Positions 8,477-16,898 of a DNA stretch of 64,000 bases are shown piece by piece. The stretch's first letter is position 1, and each line of letters opens with the position of its first letter. The notes beneath the pieces are model-generated. The model saw only the letters and a list, made by a program, of their open reading frames with translations, searched no databases and was not told where the DNA came from. The position numbers and the translations under genes were made by a program. The stretch comes from Candidatus Cohnella colombiensis (lineage in GTDB: Bacteria; Bacillota; Bacilli; Paenibacillales; Paenibacillaceae), in the NCBI GenBank assembly GCA_029203125.1, contig CP119317.1, positions 1,860,001 through 1,924,000 of the forward strand, given 5' to 3'.

Positions 8477-8870
8477 TGTTGGAGCCATCTTGTGTTACAT
8501 ACAAATATTTATTCTGATTGCTCAATTTGAAATAATGGTTATAAAGGTCATGGAGATCTACTTTTTCTGATTCATTTAATTTGATCTCTCTACCTTCCTC
8601 TATATAAGAAAGTTTAAATTCTCCCGCTTTAACTTTACGTACACCATCAAAAATACAGAGAAGTCCAAACAAACTAGCATCGATTCCTTCTTTAATGAAC
8701 TCTCTTAACATGACTTTGTCTTTGTCATCTAATGCATTTAACCAATTTGAAAGTTCGACATGTCTTTTCCGAGGTTTTCTTCCTGGAGGTTTAATAAAAA
8801 ATGTGTATGTACTTTCAATTGACTCATCTCTGAGTTCTTTAATTATTTCTGAAAATCTTTCAGAATTCAT
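8469..8870 (-). CDS. Hypothetical protein
   Basis: Cassette 11. About 133 residues, charged and mostly helical, no membrane segment. I do not recognise the family. A basic PPGRKPRKRHVELS stretch lies near residue 30. The start ATG at 8870 follows AGAGGTG; a GTG 9 bases upstream overlaps that site. The TAA stop (8469-8471) is formed by the attC box GTTAGGTG. Boxes CACCTAAC/CACTTAAC differ by one base. Confidence 0.6.
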   Translation of the reverse strand: MNSERFSEIIKELRDESIESTYTFFIKPPGRKPRKRHVELSNWLNALDDKDKVMLREFIKEGIDASLFGLLCIFDGVRKVKAGEFKLSYIEEGREIKLNESEKVDLHDLYNHYFKLSNQNKYLYVTQDGSNIT

Positions 8871-8903
8871 ATGTGGCACCTCTTTTCATTGTAATTGCGC
8901 CAA

Positions 8904-9015
8904 TTTCACTTAACGTTCTGGTATTCACGAAACTGAAATGCCTCATCGAATCCACTCCTAACTTCGTGCCGGGCCGAGGGCGAATGCCCGATGCGTGAAT
9001 ATGGTGTTATCTGAA
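8904..9015 (-). repeat. attC-like site 12, internally deleted
   Basis: About 112 bp. TATTCACGA runs directly into AACTGAAATG, so all of arm 1 and the opening strand of arm 2 are gone; short CGA homology lies at the join. The closing half with GGGCGAATGCCC is intact. Confidence 0.8.
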
Positions 9016-9051
9016 GGATACGTCTTCTTAGACTAAGCTACCTAGAGCTAA

Positions 9052-9825
9052 TCAATCTTTGACCAAATTAAATTGAAAGTTAGTGCTTGGTATATTATGA
9101 ACAATTAGATCGATTTTTGATTTTTTATTTAAGAGTTCATATTGTAATTGCAGTTTCTCATTTTTTGAACCTACCAATGATACTTTCGGATAAGGTTCAA
9201 TCAGTCTGTACTTTTTTTTGTTTTTTTGAAACATTGCTTTCATAATTAATTCATCTCCCCAATATCCAAAAACCGTTATCGTATTAGGTACTCTGGTCAC
9301 TTGGGAAATCTGATTTGGAAGTTCAATGTAGTTTAGATACATCACATTCATCATGATCTTTGCAGAAGTCTCAGGATCTTCTCTGTTATATAAGTCTGAA
9401 TGGTCATTAATGAAAACTTCAGGTAATATCTTAAGCTTTAATTCTAAATTTTTACTTTTGGAATTGTAATTTGCTATTTCTTTATTGGTATCCAATATTT
9501 CAACTCTTCCGATATGTTGGGAATGAATGTACTCTTTGATAACTTTATCATTCGGAATATTTGTGATTAAGCGAAACTCATCACGAAGTATTGGAAAAAT
9601 AATAAAAAATGAGATTGGCAATAAAAATATTATCGAAAGAAGTTTTTGCTTTGAATGTGCGGTAATTAGTAAATATACCGCAATAAACATGAAATAGAAC
9701 ATAAGAACAATATGGAATAGACTAAAAATAATTGCGAAAAAAGGATGAATATATGATAAAACAATCATCCCTAACCAAAGTACAAACAATATGTAATTAA
9801 TGTTCATAAATATCTTGCTATTCAT
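9052..9825 (-). CDS. Membrane protein, N-terminal TM bundle plus soluble domain
   Basis: Cassette 12. 257 residues. The first 85 residues are almost wholly hydrophobic with three or four helices (for example LFVLWLGMIVLSYIHPFFAI). The remaining 170 residues are soluble and beta-rich with IGRVEILDTNKEIANYNS and later NTITVFGYWGDELIMKA. I do not recognise the family. The boxes are CAGATAAC at the 3' end and CAGATGAC at the 5' end, a one-base change in the conserved core. Confidence 0.65.
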   Translation of the reverse strand: MNSKIFMNINYILFVLWLGMIVLSYIHPFFAIIFSLFHIVLMFYFMFIAVYLLITAHSKQKLLSIIFLLPISFFIIFPILRDEFRLITNIPNDKVIKEYIHSQHIGRVEILDTNKEIANYNSKSKNLELKLKILPEVFINDHSDLYNREDPETSAKIMMNVMYLNYIELPNQISQVTRVPNTITVFGYWGDELIMKAMFQKNKKKYRLIEPYPKVSLVGSKNEKLQLQYELLNKKSKIDLIVHNIPSTNFQFNLVKD

Positions 9826-9868
9826 ATTAGAATGACCCCATTGTTTAATTATTCTGACTTCACGTATC

Positions 9869-10066
9869 TTTCAGATGACGTTTCCGTGTTCACGACGTCC
9901 CACCGACTTAAGGCGACGTAGTCGCCGAGCGCGATGCGCTTATTCGGTCGGATGTGTCTGACTGAATCAACTTCCTCGATACTGAAATGCCTCATCGAAA
10001 AGCCTCGATCTCCTGCCGGACGGAGAGCCGAATGGCACCATGAGTGAATACGGTGTTATCTGAATG
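9869..10066 (-). repeat. attC-like site 13
   Basis: Long-arm class: first arm CACCGACTTAAGGCGACG with GGCGACGTAGTCGCC mini-hairpin and a shortened return strand; second arm TGTCTGAC / GCCGGAC mispaired; third arm AGCCGAATGGC. The first box reads ATGAC instead of ATAAC. Confidence 0.82.
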
Positions 10067-10126
10067 CAGGTCCTTCTTGTGTTACATTCAAGTTGGTTTA
10101 TTAAGCATTATCTGGATTCTTATCGT

Positions 10127-10915
10127 TCAATTATTTTCTATTACGCTATCCTTTGTATCCTTTGAAGTAGCGATAGCAGCTTTCTTATTTCTCTTAACTA
10201 TTACCCCAAATAATGCAAAAACACCGCCGATTATCGCACCTATAACTGCCTTTGTTGCAACCTGCTCCCAAAAACTTTGAGGTTCCTGGTATTCATAACC
10301 ATCTTCATAGTTAAAACTATCTAAAATAGAACTAAAATACGGTAGATCATTAAGATACTCGTTTTCAAGTGAATAAAAATGAAGCGAAATGATTCCATTC
10401 TTACCTAACATCATTGCAGATAACGACTTTACCTTACCAATACCTTGAACATCAGTAATCATATTGAACAGAACAGCATTTTTCTCTTGGTATATGAATG
10501 GAGAATCATCTAATGTAGCATTTTTGATGATGTCTAAGTTTTCATCTAATTTTTTTAGAGTATCATCACCATATTGCCGAAATGTCTTCTTAACTTCTTC
10601 AATCGATACACCATCGCTATTATCTAATCTTTGCATTAGTATGTAGGGGTATTGAAAATATGTTTCTGCTTCTCTTTGGAATCCAGCAAAATATTGCGGT
10701 ATTTTCATAGGATCTGTGGCTTGTTGCTTCATAAATTGCATTGCTTCATCAATTACCGATTGTGGCATTTGAATCCAACCATCAGGCAATGAAATGCTAA
10801 AGTGATCTCTCGAACTAGAATATGAAAGCGAATCTGCTGAGATTGATAATGGCGTACAAATAAAGAGCACACAGATAAACACAATTATCTTTTTAGATAA
10901 GGCTAAGTTCGACAT
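10127..10915 (-). CDS. Exported protein with PsbP/DcrB-like domain and C-terminal TM anchor
   Basis: Cassette 13. About 262 residues. A cleavable signal peptide (KIIVFICVLFICTPLSISA) is followed by HFSISLPDGWIQMP, a start common in PsbP/DcrB-like lipoprotein domains of stress proteins. A C-terminal membrane helix (AVIGAIIGGVFALFGVIV) ends in a basic tail (KRNKKA), so the protein would be held at the membrane with its main domain outside. Its 5' cassette box is missing: the neighbouring site is truncated and begins about 30 bp upstream of the start codon, inside what should be the second arm. Confidence 0.7.
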   Translation of the reverse strand: MSNLALSKKIIVFICVLFICTPLSISADSLSYSSSRDHFSISLPDGWIQMPQSVIDEAMQFMKQQATDPMKIPQYFAGFQREAETYFQYPYILMQRLDNSDGVSIEEVKKTFRQYGDDTLKKLDENLDIIKNATLDDSPFIYQEKNAVLFNMITDVQGIGKVKSLSAMMLGKNGIISLHFYSLENEYLNDLPYFSSILDSFNYEDGYEYQEPQSFWEQVATKAVIGAIIGGVFALFGVIVKRNKKAAIATSKDTKDSVIENN

Positions 10916-10950
10916 AGACATCCCCCTACTTTTTTATGATTATTAGTAAA

Positions 10951-11015
10951 TTCTCTCCTAACTTCTGCCGGTCCGAGGGCGTATGCCCGATGTGTGAAAA
11001 TGGTGTTATCCGATG
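10951..11015 (-). repeat. attC-like site 14, truncated remnant
   Basis: About 65 bp, only the last part of a site (end of arm 2 with GCCGGTCCGAGG, arm 3 GGGCGTATGCCC, closing boxes GTGAAAA and GTTATCCG). The opening boxes, arm 1 and half of arm 2 are deleted. Confidence 0.75.
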
Positions 11016-11060
11016 CCCCTTCTTCTTCGAGTTTCCTTAAATTCGAATTATTCTCTAAAC

Positions 11061-11480
11061 TTAAATTCCAATTGTTCCCTCAAACCAACCACTAATAAAA
11101 TCTTTCAATGAAGTACTAACTATTTCTCTGCTTTCATCTTCATGATTCCATACGTAGATCTCCTCGTTATTATCGTTTCCCTCTTTAATTGAGAAAGCGA
11201 ACAGATCACCATTGCCTGCATCTGAGAATAGCAAAAAATTATTAAAAGTTATTTGCTCTTCAATTCGTATACTTTTGTTTTCTTCTATTATTCGTTCAAG
11301 TGGCCATAAAGCATCACATTCAAATTCGTCTAGGACACCATTACTCTCTAGTAGAAGTTCTTTTAATGTCTGAGGGAATTGAACGTTAAGTTCGATTTCA
11401 GCAGAATTTATGGATTCAATGGATGCTGGTTGATTGAATGACAACTCACATTCCAATTCACTTATAAACTCTTTCCACAT
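11061..11480 (-). CDS. SMI1/KNR4-family protein
   Basis: Cassette 14. 139 residues, acidic. SIESINSAEIELNVQFPQTL with LLLESNGV and LWPLERIIEENK reproduce the SMI1/KNR4 (SUKH) core pattern: a helix, FP..L..LL...NG, and a WPL segment. In bacteria SUKH proteins often act as immunity proteins against polymorphic toxins; no toxin is adjacent. The boxes differ by two bases (CGGATAAC against CATATAAC), consistent with a hybrid cassette next to the truncated site 14. Confidence 0.85.
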   Translation of the reverse strand: MWKEFISELECELSFNQPASIESINSAEIELNVQFPQTLKELLLESNGVLDEFECDALWPLERIIEENKSIRIEEQITFNNFLLFSDAGNGDLFAFSIKEGNDNNEEIYVWNHEDESREIVSTSLKDFISGWFEGTIGI

Positions 11481-11532
11481 TAGAACTCCTCCAGTTACGA
11501 TGTGATATTGATTTCAATTGGTACTTAAGGGG

Positions 11533-11698
11533 TTTCATATAACGTTAGTGTATTCACGACGTTCTACCACCTTAAGCCTGAAGGGCGGCCGCGATGCGGT
11601 TAGGTGGTGCGGATGTGTCCCGGCAATCACTTCTTCGACTTATCTCCCGGGACCGAGGGGGCTTGTCCACCGATGCGTGAACACATTATTATACGATG
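11533..11698 (-). repeat. attC-like site 15
   Basis: Long-arm class with a short second arm: CCACCACCT-like first arm with GCCTGAAGGGC mini-hairpin, second arm TCCCGGC / CCCGGGACC, third arm GGGGGCTTGTCCACC. Confidence 0.85.
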
Positions 11699-11734
11699 CC
11701 TGTGCCATCCTCGAACTAACCACACATCTTTACT

Positions 11735-12133
11735 TTAGTTTTTATTAATCATTTCCTTATACTTTTTTGGTGCCCTGTTAAGATACGCATCCTCAATCAT
11801 TCCAGAGGTCTCCGTCCATGCTGCATTTCGATCCAGTCTCATTCCTATCCAACCTAGATGTCCCACATATGGAGGTCTGAAATAAATCTCGGGGTTTGAC
11901 TCTATTAATATCGATTGAACACCCTCTGCAGCAGATCCCCAAAGAGCAATTCTTCCATCGTTATGATGGTTAACCCAATATTGTACAAAAGATCGTTTAT
12001 CATTGACATAAAACGTAGGCGTTCCATGACTTAATCGTTCACTGGTGCCAGGGAAAGAAATACAGAGTGTTTGAATCTTTTCAAAAAGAGCCAGATGTTC
12101 TGGCGATTGTTTAAATAATGCTTCCCTGTCCAT
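11735..12133 (-). CDS. MmcQ/YjbR-family protein
   Basis: Cassette 15. 132 residues. SFPGTSERLSHGTPTFYVND near residue 25, YWVNHHNDGRIALW and the late GHLGWIGMRLDR are typical of the MmcQ/YjbR double-wing fold, a DNA-binding-like domain of unknown role. It covers the full usual length. The 5' box is TGTATAAC, the 3' box CGTATAA. Confidence 0.85.
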   Translation of the reverse strand: MDREALFKQSPEHLALFEKIQTLCISFPGTSERLSHGTPTFYVNDKRSFVQYWVNHHNDGRIALWGSAAEGVQSILIESNPEIYFRPPYVGHLGWIGMRLDRNAAWTETSGMIEDAYLNRAPKKYKEMINKN

Positions 12134-12156
12134 CTTTCAAAACAACTCCCGCACTG

Positions 12157-12310
12157 GTTTTGTATAACGTTCGGGTATTCACGACGCGACCCAACCTTAG
12201 ATAGCTCTCATCTTAGGCTGGGTCGTGTGTTGTCTGCTATATCTTCCATGATTATACATCTGACAACCAAGGAGCGAAAGCCCCGATGCGTGAATATGGT
12301 GTTATACGAA
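12157..12310 (-). repeat. attC-like site 16
   Basis: Same class as site 4 (CGACCCAACC/GGCTGGGTCG arm, TTGTC/GACAA arm, GGAGCGAAAGCCCC arm). Boxes GTATAAC and GTTATACG. Confidence 0.86.
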
Positions 12311-12320
12311 GCACTTCGCA

Positions 12321-12549
12321 TCATTGAATTACATTCAATATCTCGATTACTAATAATGCTTCTTCTTTATATCCCTCGAGATAGTTTAGTTGAATCCATT
12401 CTGGTTCATCATCCCTAAATTGATAGAATCTAATTACAACATCTTCTCCTTCAGTTGTAGAACTTAAAATCAAGATAAATTCTCTTTCAGGATAATTTGA
12501 TTTTAAATTCTCTTCCCAACAATAGTCTCATTGCTTTATTTGTTCTCAT
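12321..12549 (-). pseudogene. Small cassette gene with frameshift
   Basis: Cassette 16. An ATG at 12549 with a weak ribosome site (GCGAG) opens a frame that stops after about 20 codons. The neighbouring frame then stays open to a TGA at 12321 and encodes about 65 residues, including ERE, FILILSSTTEGEDVVIRF and EEALLVIEIL, which look like a real protein. A single-base change near 12530-12540 would join the two. Family not recognised. The boxes differ by one base (CGTATAAC against CGTCTAAC), so this cassette seems to be decaying. Confidence 0.55.
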
Positions 12550-12570
12550 GATTTTCTCGCTTTCGAAGTG

Positions 12571-12771
12571 TTTCGTCTAACGTTCTTGTGTTCACGACGT
12601 CCCACAGACTTAAGGCGAGAAGTCTCCGGGCGCGATGCGCTTAGTCGGTGCGGATGTGTCCGGTTGATTCCGCTTCCTTGTTGCTGCCAATTGCATCACC
12701 GAATCCACTTCTAACTACTGTCCGGACCGAGCGCCGAAGGGCCCGAATCGTGAACATGGTGTTATGCGAAG
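12571..12771 (-). repeat. attC-like site 17
   Basis: Long-arm class: arm CCACAGACTTAAGGCGAGAAG with partner TTAGTCGGTG (one mismatch), mini-hairpin GGGCGCGATGCGC, third arm GCGCCGAAGGGCCC. Boxes CGTCTAAC and GTTATGCG. Confidence 0.85.
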
Positions 12772-12800
12772 TTTCCCTCTACTTGGAATACCACAAAATG

Positions 12801-13793
12801 TTAATAGGAGTAAATATCGTTTTGAGGAATTATCAATATTGGAGCACCCGGTAACGTAGAACTTCCATCCCATGAACTCATACCAGTTATGATTAGTGAT
12901 TTATTTACTAATATGACATCATCTAAACTTCTCTCAGACTTAAAATATTTCCATTCTTCTCCGTCCTTGGAGTACAGTAACCCACGATTCCCTGTAAAAT
13001 AAAACTGATTATCAAGAGAGTTCCCTGAAAAATTGAGATCACGAACTTTTAAGATCCCATTCCATTCAAGTCCATCTTTAGACGACCAAACCATAGATCC
13101 CTTATCATCAATTCCACCAATTGAAATATATTTCCCATTGGCATAAGTAACACTACTTAAATATCCCATTCCATCATTAAACGGAATCTCATTGTATTCC
13201 CATTCAATACCGTCTATTGAGGTCGCAGCAATATATGGGCCAACTGCTACGAATTGATTGTCACCAAAACAAATACTCCATAAATTTGTCCAATATAAGC
13301 TATCTCGGTGATGCTCCCACTGCACTCCATCTTCAGAAGTAAATACACCCACCGATCCAACTGAAACGAACTTACCATTCCCATAAACTACACTAAAGAG
13401 ATGATTATCAGCACCAATTCCAATCTCTTTCCATTCACGACCATTTGGGGAAGTATAGATTTTATCGTAACCTACAGCTACAAATACACCTTTAGCAAAT
13501 ATAACCTCGTTAATCAAATCTGAAGGACCATCTTCATATTTAATAAACTCCCACTCTCGACCATCATTGGAGTATCCCAAAAAACCTTCACCAACACCGA
13601 CGTAAACTCCGTTACCGAAAGCTACAGATTTAATCTCGTGACTCTTAGTAGGAAGCTCAAACCATTCTCCTTGCAGAGTGGATGAGGACTCAATGTATTC
13701 GATTTGCTTTGTACTCACAATATTGTCCTTAAAGAATAAGTACATAAAAATAATCGATACTGGTAGCACAACTAAAAAAATTTTTTTGTTCAA
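12801..13793 (-). CDS. Membrane-anchored beta-propeller (BNR/Asp-box-like) protein
   Basis: Cassette 17. 330 residues. An N-terminal helix (IFLVVLPVSIIFMYLFF) anchors or exports it. The rest is a run of six or seven repeats of the type GNG(K/V)F(V)xVG followed by SxDGxxWE, for example YGNGKFVSVGSVGVFTSEDG and YANGKYISIGG. This Asp-box/BNR pattern forms a beta-propeller as in exported sialidase-like or photosynthesis-assembly-like proteins. The ligand is unknown. Boxes CGCATAAC at both ends. Confidence 0.8.
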   Translation of the reverse strand: MNKKIFLVVLPVSIIFMYLFFKDNIVSTKQIEYIESSSTLQGEWFELPTKSHEIKSVAFGNGVYVGVGEGFLGYSNDGREWEFIKYEDGPSDLINEVIFAKGVFVAVGYDKIYTSPNGREWKEIGIGADNHLFSVVYGNGKFVSVGSVGVFTSEDGVQWEHHRDSLYWTNLWSICFGDNQFVAVGPYIAATSIDGIEWEYNEIPFNDGMGYLSSVTYANGKYISIGGIDDKGSMVWSSKDGLEWNGILKVRDLNFSGNSLDNQFYFTGNRGLLYSKDGEEWKYFKSERSLDDVILVNKSLIITGMSSWDGSSTLPGAPILIIPQNDIYSY

Positions 13794-13833
13794 GGTTGTT
13801 TTCCTGCCTTCTCAGTCTTTATCGATTGGAAAT

Positions 13834-13927
13834 TTCGCATAACGTTCTTGTATTCGCGACGTCCATTTCCCTTAGATAGCTCTTAAGGGCCGAATGGCCC
13901 GCAGCGCGAATATGGTGTTATATGAAG
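13834..13927 (-). repeat. attC-like site 18, internally deleted
   Basis: About 94 bp. Short-arm class; the first arm stops after TTAGATAGCTCTTA and joins AGGGCCGAATGGCCC directly, so the return strand of arm 1 and all of arm 2 are lost. Boxes CGCATAAC and GTTATATG are intact. Confidence 0.8.
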
Positions 13928-13965
13928 GATCGGCATTCTTTGAATTACTTCCAAATATTCCTTTA

Positions 13966-14436
13966 TTATTTCTTTTCCATCAGTTCTCTTCCGATAAAAT
14001 TTGAACTAACAACTTCTATTCCAATTTCTTTCGACCATATTGAAAGTTGTCCGATATGATGAATTTCATGAACTAAAATGTGTCTTAATACTTCGCCCTT
14101 ATAGAAAGTCTTATCCATCCATGAAGGATTTACGGTTTCATACTCCATTTCATTAGACCAACTATTTATGAATTTGTTAATTTCTATTCTCAATTTATTT
14201 GATAGATTTCTCATTGAATGAAGATCCTTATAATCTTCAAACTGAAAAATAATATCGGATTCATTCTGGATTGCTCTTATCCAACTATATTCAGCATCTA
14301 TGATATGAAAAAGAGTTTTGAGAAATGATCCTAATCCTGCTTTTCGATCTCTTAACAATTCGATCAAGGGTATAGATTCAAAAACCTGAAGCCATTCATC
14401 TCTGATCTGCCAATTGTAATGAAATAGAGTCTTCAA
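13966..14436 (-). CDS. DinB/YfiT-family putative metalloenzyme
   Basis: Cassette 18. About 156 residues, a four-helix bundle. Metal-ligand histidines are visible in LKTLFHIIDAEYSWIRAI and LRHILVHEIHHIGQLSIWSK, the usual places in DinB proteins, some of which transfer or remove thiols such as bacillithiol. The start is TTG at 14436: the ribosome site GGGAAAGGAG lies 8 bases upstream and homologues typically start at this LKTLF. Boxes CATATAAC match. Confidence 0.85.
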   Translation of the reverse strand: MKTLFHYNWQIRDEWLQVFESIPLIELLRDRKAGLGSFLKTLFHIIDAEYSWIRAIQNESDIIFQFEDYKDLHSMRNLSNKLRIEINKFINSWSNEMEYETVNPSWMDKTFYKGEVLRHILVHEIHHIGQLSIWSKEIGIEVVSSNFIGRELMEKK

Positions 14437-14470
14437 TAATCTTACTCCTTTCCCTTTTTTCATGCCGATC

Positions 14471-14626
14471 TTTCATATAACGTTATAGTATTTACGACGT
14501 CCATTTCCCTTAGATAGCTCTTATCTTAGGGGAATGGATGTATCTGCCTGAAATCCTCTTCCTCGAAAATACCCCTGGCAGATCAAGGGCCTATGGCCCG
14601 CAGCGCGAATATTGTGTTATACGAAG
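14471..14626 (-). repeat. attC-like site 19
   Basis: Short-arm class: CCATTTCCCTTAGATAGC arm, second arm TCTGCCTG/TGGCAGA, third arm GGGCCTATGGCCC. L box reads TATTTACG. Boxes CATATAAC and GTTATACG. Confidence 0.86.
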
Positions 14627-14705
14627 CATTCATGAATCAACCCACAAGGATCTGAGTATTATCGAAATAAATAAAAAACACCATGGCTTTTAATTAGTCA
14701 TGATG

Positions 14706-15002
14706 TCATTTGAGCTCTTTGCGTATTAATCTTCTGGATTGATGTAAAAATGTAATAAGTTCTACTTCTTGCCCTCTAATTCTATAAATGATTCGATAAC
14801 TCTGATATATCTTTTCCCTTATATTGTCTCTATTGAATTCAGAAACAAGTCTACCTGAATACGGAAATTCTGGAATCGCTGTTGCTGTTTGTATTAAATC
14901 ATTTACGAATACTCTTGCCATTTCTGTTGAATCTTGTTTAATATATTCAAATATCAATTCCATATCTTTAAGCGCTCTTGGAGACCAAATTAATTCAACC
15001 AT
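14706..15002 (-). CDS. ParE/RelE-type toxin
   Basis: Cassette 19, second gene. 98 residues. SPRALKDMELIFEYIKQDS, then FPYSGRLVSEF, IREKIYQSYRIIYRI and a final FLHQSRRL follow the ParE pattern: N-terminal helices, GR motif, then a (Y)RI(I)YR strand. ParE toxins poison gyrase, RelE relatives cut mRNA on ribosomes; this one looks ParE-like. It overlaps the antitoxin gene by 13 bp, so the two are translated from one message, antitoxin first. Confidence 0.9.
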   Translation of the reverse strand: MVELIWSPRALKDMELIFEYIKQDSTEMARVFVNDLIQTATAIPEFPYSGRLVSEFNRDNIREKIYQSYRIIYRIRGQEVELITFLHQSRRLIRKELK

Positions 15003-15172
15003 TTATTTATTCGCTCCATGGCCTCTGAATGAATTATTCCCTTCCCAGCGTCTAATTCAGATAATCCTTCATCAATCCTTGCTCTTACATACAATTTGTA
15101 TAAAATGTCTTCCACCGTAACATTATCCGGAAGGTCTTGAATTAATTTGATTACCTCGTCTTTGACGCTCAT
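14990..15172 (-). CDS. Antitoxin partner of the ParE/RelE toxin
   Basis: Cassette 19, first gene. 60 residues, acidic. LIQDLPDNVTVEDILYKLYV and IDEGLSELDAGKGIIHSEAM match the short antitoxins found before ParE toxins (the LPDDVTIEDI...KIEEGLxDIExGR type). It lies upstream of and overlaps the toxin, the usual order. The cassette is bounded by CGTATAAC boxes. About 100 bp separate its start from the box, more than in most cassettes, leaving room for its own promoter. Confidence 0.88.
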   Translation of the reverse strand: MSVKDEVIKLIQDLPDNVTVEDILYKLYVRARIDEGLSELDAGKGIIHSEAMERINKWLN

Positions 15173-15272
15173 TCCACTTCACCTACTTTATTATGGTGTG
15201 ATCAATATTATTATAATACACATGCAGGGATGATGTTAGTCGATTTAGATCTTAAATATCACTTTCTTCATG

Positions 15273-15445
15273 TTTCGTATAACGTTGATGTGTTCACGAC
15301 GTCCCACCGACTTAAGGCTACAACGTGGCCGAGCGCGATGCGCTTAGTCGGTGCGGATGTGTCTGGCTTCCTAAGCTTCCCCGAAATTCCTCTGCCAGAC
15401 CGAGGGGGCTTGTCCCCCGATGTGTGAACACGGTGTTAGGCGATG
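15273..15445 (-). repeat. attC-like site 20
   Basis: Long-arm class with short second arm: CACCGACT/AGTCGGTG with GGCTACAACGTGGCC mini-hairpin; TGTCTGGC/GCCAGACC; GGGGGCTTGTCCCCC. Boxes CGTATAAC and GTTAGGCG. Confidence 0.87.
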
Positions 15446-15459
15446 CCGCATTGAGTAGC

Positions 15460-15969
15460 TCACAATTCAATAATTAATTCCAATTCATATTTAATCAGTG
15501 TAGTACTATGCCCTTCAGTGATTTCAATCAATTCTTCTACTTCTTTAAATCCGCACTTATTATAAAAGAATCTCCCAATATCATTCTCTTTTTCTACCCA
15601 AGCAATTAGTTTATTAAAGGGCTTTAAGTCTTTAATAAACTCTTCAATGAAGGCTTTTCCAATTCCCAACTTTTGATATTTTGGCCTTACATATATTCTT
15701 AAAAGTTCATATTCATTATCATTAATTTGAATGATTTGAGCATATCCAACAGTTTCCTTATTATATTCAGCTATCAAAAAATTCCGCTTCGATCTTTGGA
15801 TATCTCGTTCTATAGTTCGATTTAGATCTTCCCTTGAGTAAGCTTTCTCTATAAAGTTATTAATGTAATTCAACGAATAAATGTGCTCGTATGTAGACAT
15901 CCATGTTTCATGCGCTATTGACTGTATGTCTTTTACATCATCCCTTGAAACAAATCTAATTGTTATCAT
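15460..15969 (-). CDS. GNAT-family N-acetyltransferase
   Basis: Cassette 20. 169 residues, one GNAT domain. RIYVRPKYQKLGIGKAFIEE is the acetyl-CoA binding motif A (Q-x-L-G-I-G), followed by AWVEKENDIGRFFYNKCGF, the motif B end. The N-terminus ITIRFVSRDDVKDIQSIAHE is also typical. Substrate unknown. RBS AAGAAGGA precedes the ATG. Boxes CGCCTAAC match. Confidence 0.91.
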   Translation of the reverse strand: MITIRFVSRDDVKDIQSIAHETWMSTYEHIYSLNYINNFIEKAYSREDLNRTIERDIQRSKRNFLIAEYNKETVGYAQIIQINDNEYELLRIYVRPKYQKLGIGKAFIEEFIKDLKPFNKLIAWVEKENDIGRFFYNKCGFKEVEELIEITEGHSTTLIKYELELIIEL

Positions 15970-16002
15970 GGTTTTATCCTTCTTCCGTTTTGTTCTTCGC
16001 GG

Positions 16003-16156
16003 TTTCGCCTAACGTTCGGGTATTCACGACGTCCATTCCCCTTAGAAAGCTCCTATCTTAGGGGAATGGACGTGTCCGGCTGTCTCCGCTTCCTCGAAAT
16101 CCCTCTGCCGGACCGAGGGCCGAATGGCCCAAGGGTGAATATGGTGTTAGCTGATG
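16003..16156 (-). repeat. attC-like site 21
   Basis: Short-arm class: CCATTCCCCTTAGA arm, TGTCCGGC/GCCGGACC arm with a short loop, GGGCCGAATGGCCC arm. Closing L box is degenerate (AGGGTGAATA). Boxes CGCCTAAC and GTTAGCTG. Confidence 0.87.
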
Positions 16157-16176
16157 CCAAAGGCATTCTTGAAACA

Positions 16177-16629
16177 CTACCAAGGTGTGTTGTATTGAAT
16201 TTTTATTCCTTTATACTTTCTTTCTTGTTTATATTCTTTATACGAGAATCCTCTAATTTCAATTGTGTTTTTATCGGTCCAAAATGCATTGAATTCATGA
16301 TCTGAAATATAAATATTTGCTGCTGAATTCTCTAATTGAGAGTTTTTCTTGATCACCGACAATTGATAGCTATATGCTGTTGTAGCTCCACAATCTCTCT
16401 TAAATACTACCAACTTATAACTACCATTATCCGGTTGTATCTCTTGTGTAATCACCTGATTTCCACACATACCTGAGACTACATCAGATCCAAGATTAAT
16501 AAAAAGATACAAACCAATACCTAGTATTAATACAGTTGAGAAGAAAGCAATAACCAGTGCACGAGCACCAATTCTTTTTCTTTGGATTTGATTTTCTTCT
16601 TCTGATAACCAGTCTTCGGTTTGGTTCAT
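16177..16629 (-). CDS. Small membrane protein, hypothetical
   Basis: Cassette 21. About 150 residues: a charged N-terminus (NQTEDWLSEEENQIQRKRIG), one strong membrane helix (ALVIAFFSTVLILGIGLYLF) and an outside domain with two cysteines (GMCGNQV and KRDCGATTAYSYQ). This layout is common in exported proteins of unknown role. Start chosen at 16629 because AAGGAGATAAAT stands directly before it; the frame is open further but runs into the attC box. Boxes CAGCTAAC match. Confidence 0.72.
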   Translation of the reverse strand: MNQTEDWLSEEENQIQRKRIGARALVIAFFSTVLILGIGLYLFINLGSDVVSGMCGNQVITQEIQPDNGSYKLVVFKRDCGATTAYSYQLSVIKKNSQLENSAANIYISDHEFNAFWTDKNTIEIRGFSYKEYKQERKYKGIKIQYNTPW

Positions 16630-16664
16630 ATTTATCTCCTTAGTTTTATATGCCATGCCTTTGG

Positions 16665-16855
16665 TTTCAGCTAACGTTACCGTGTTCACGACGTCCATTC
16701 ACCCTAAGCTGCACGAATCGTGCATTAGCACGATCTCGGCCGGCCGCGACCGCGGTTGGGTGAATGGATGTGTCGCCTGAATCTGCTTCCTTGACTTATC
16801 TTTTGGCGACCGAGGGGCGTATGCCCCGATGAGTGAACACATTGTTATATGATGG
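16665..16855 (-). repeat. attC-like site 22
   Basis: Long-arm class with an enlarged first arm: CCATTCACCC/GGGTGAATGG holding GCACGAATCGTGC and GGCCGGCC; second arm GTCGCC/GGCGACC; third arm GGGGCGTATGCCCC. Boxes CAGCTAAC and GTTATATG. Confidence 0.85.
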
Positions 16856-16898
16856 ATTCGCCCTCTTCGAGTTACTTACATGAAAATATATTTTTAAA

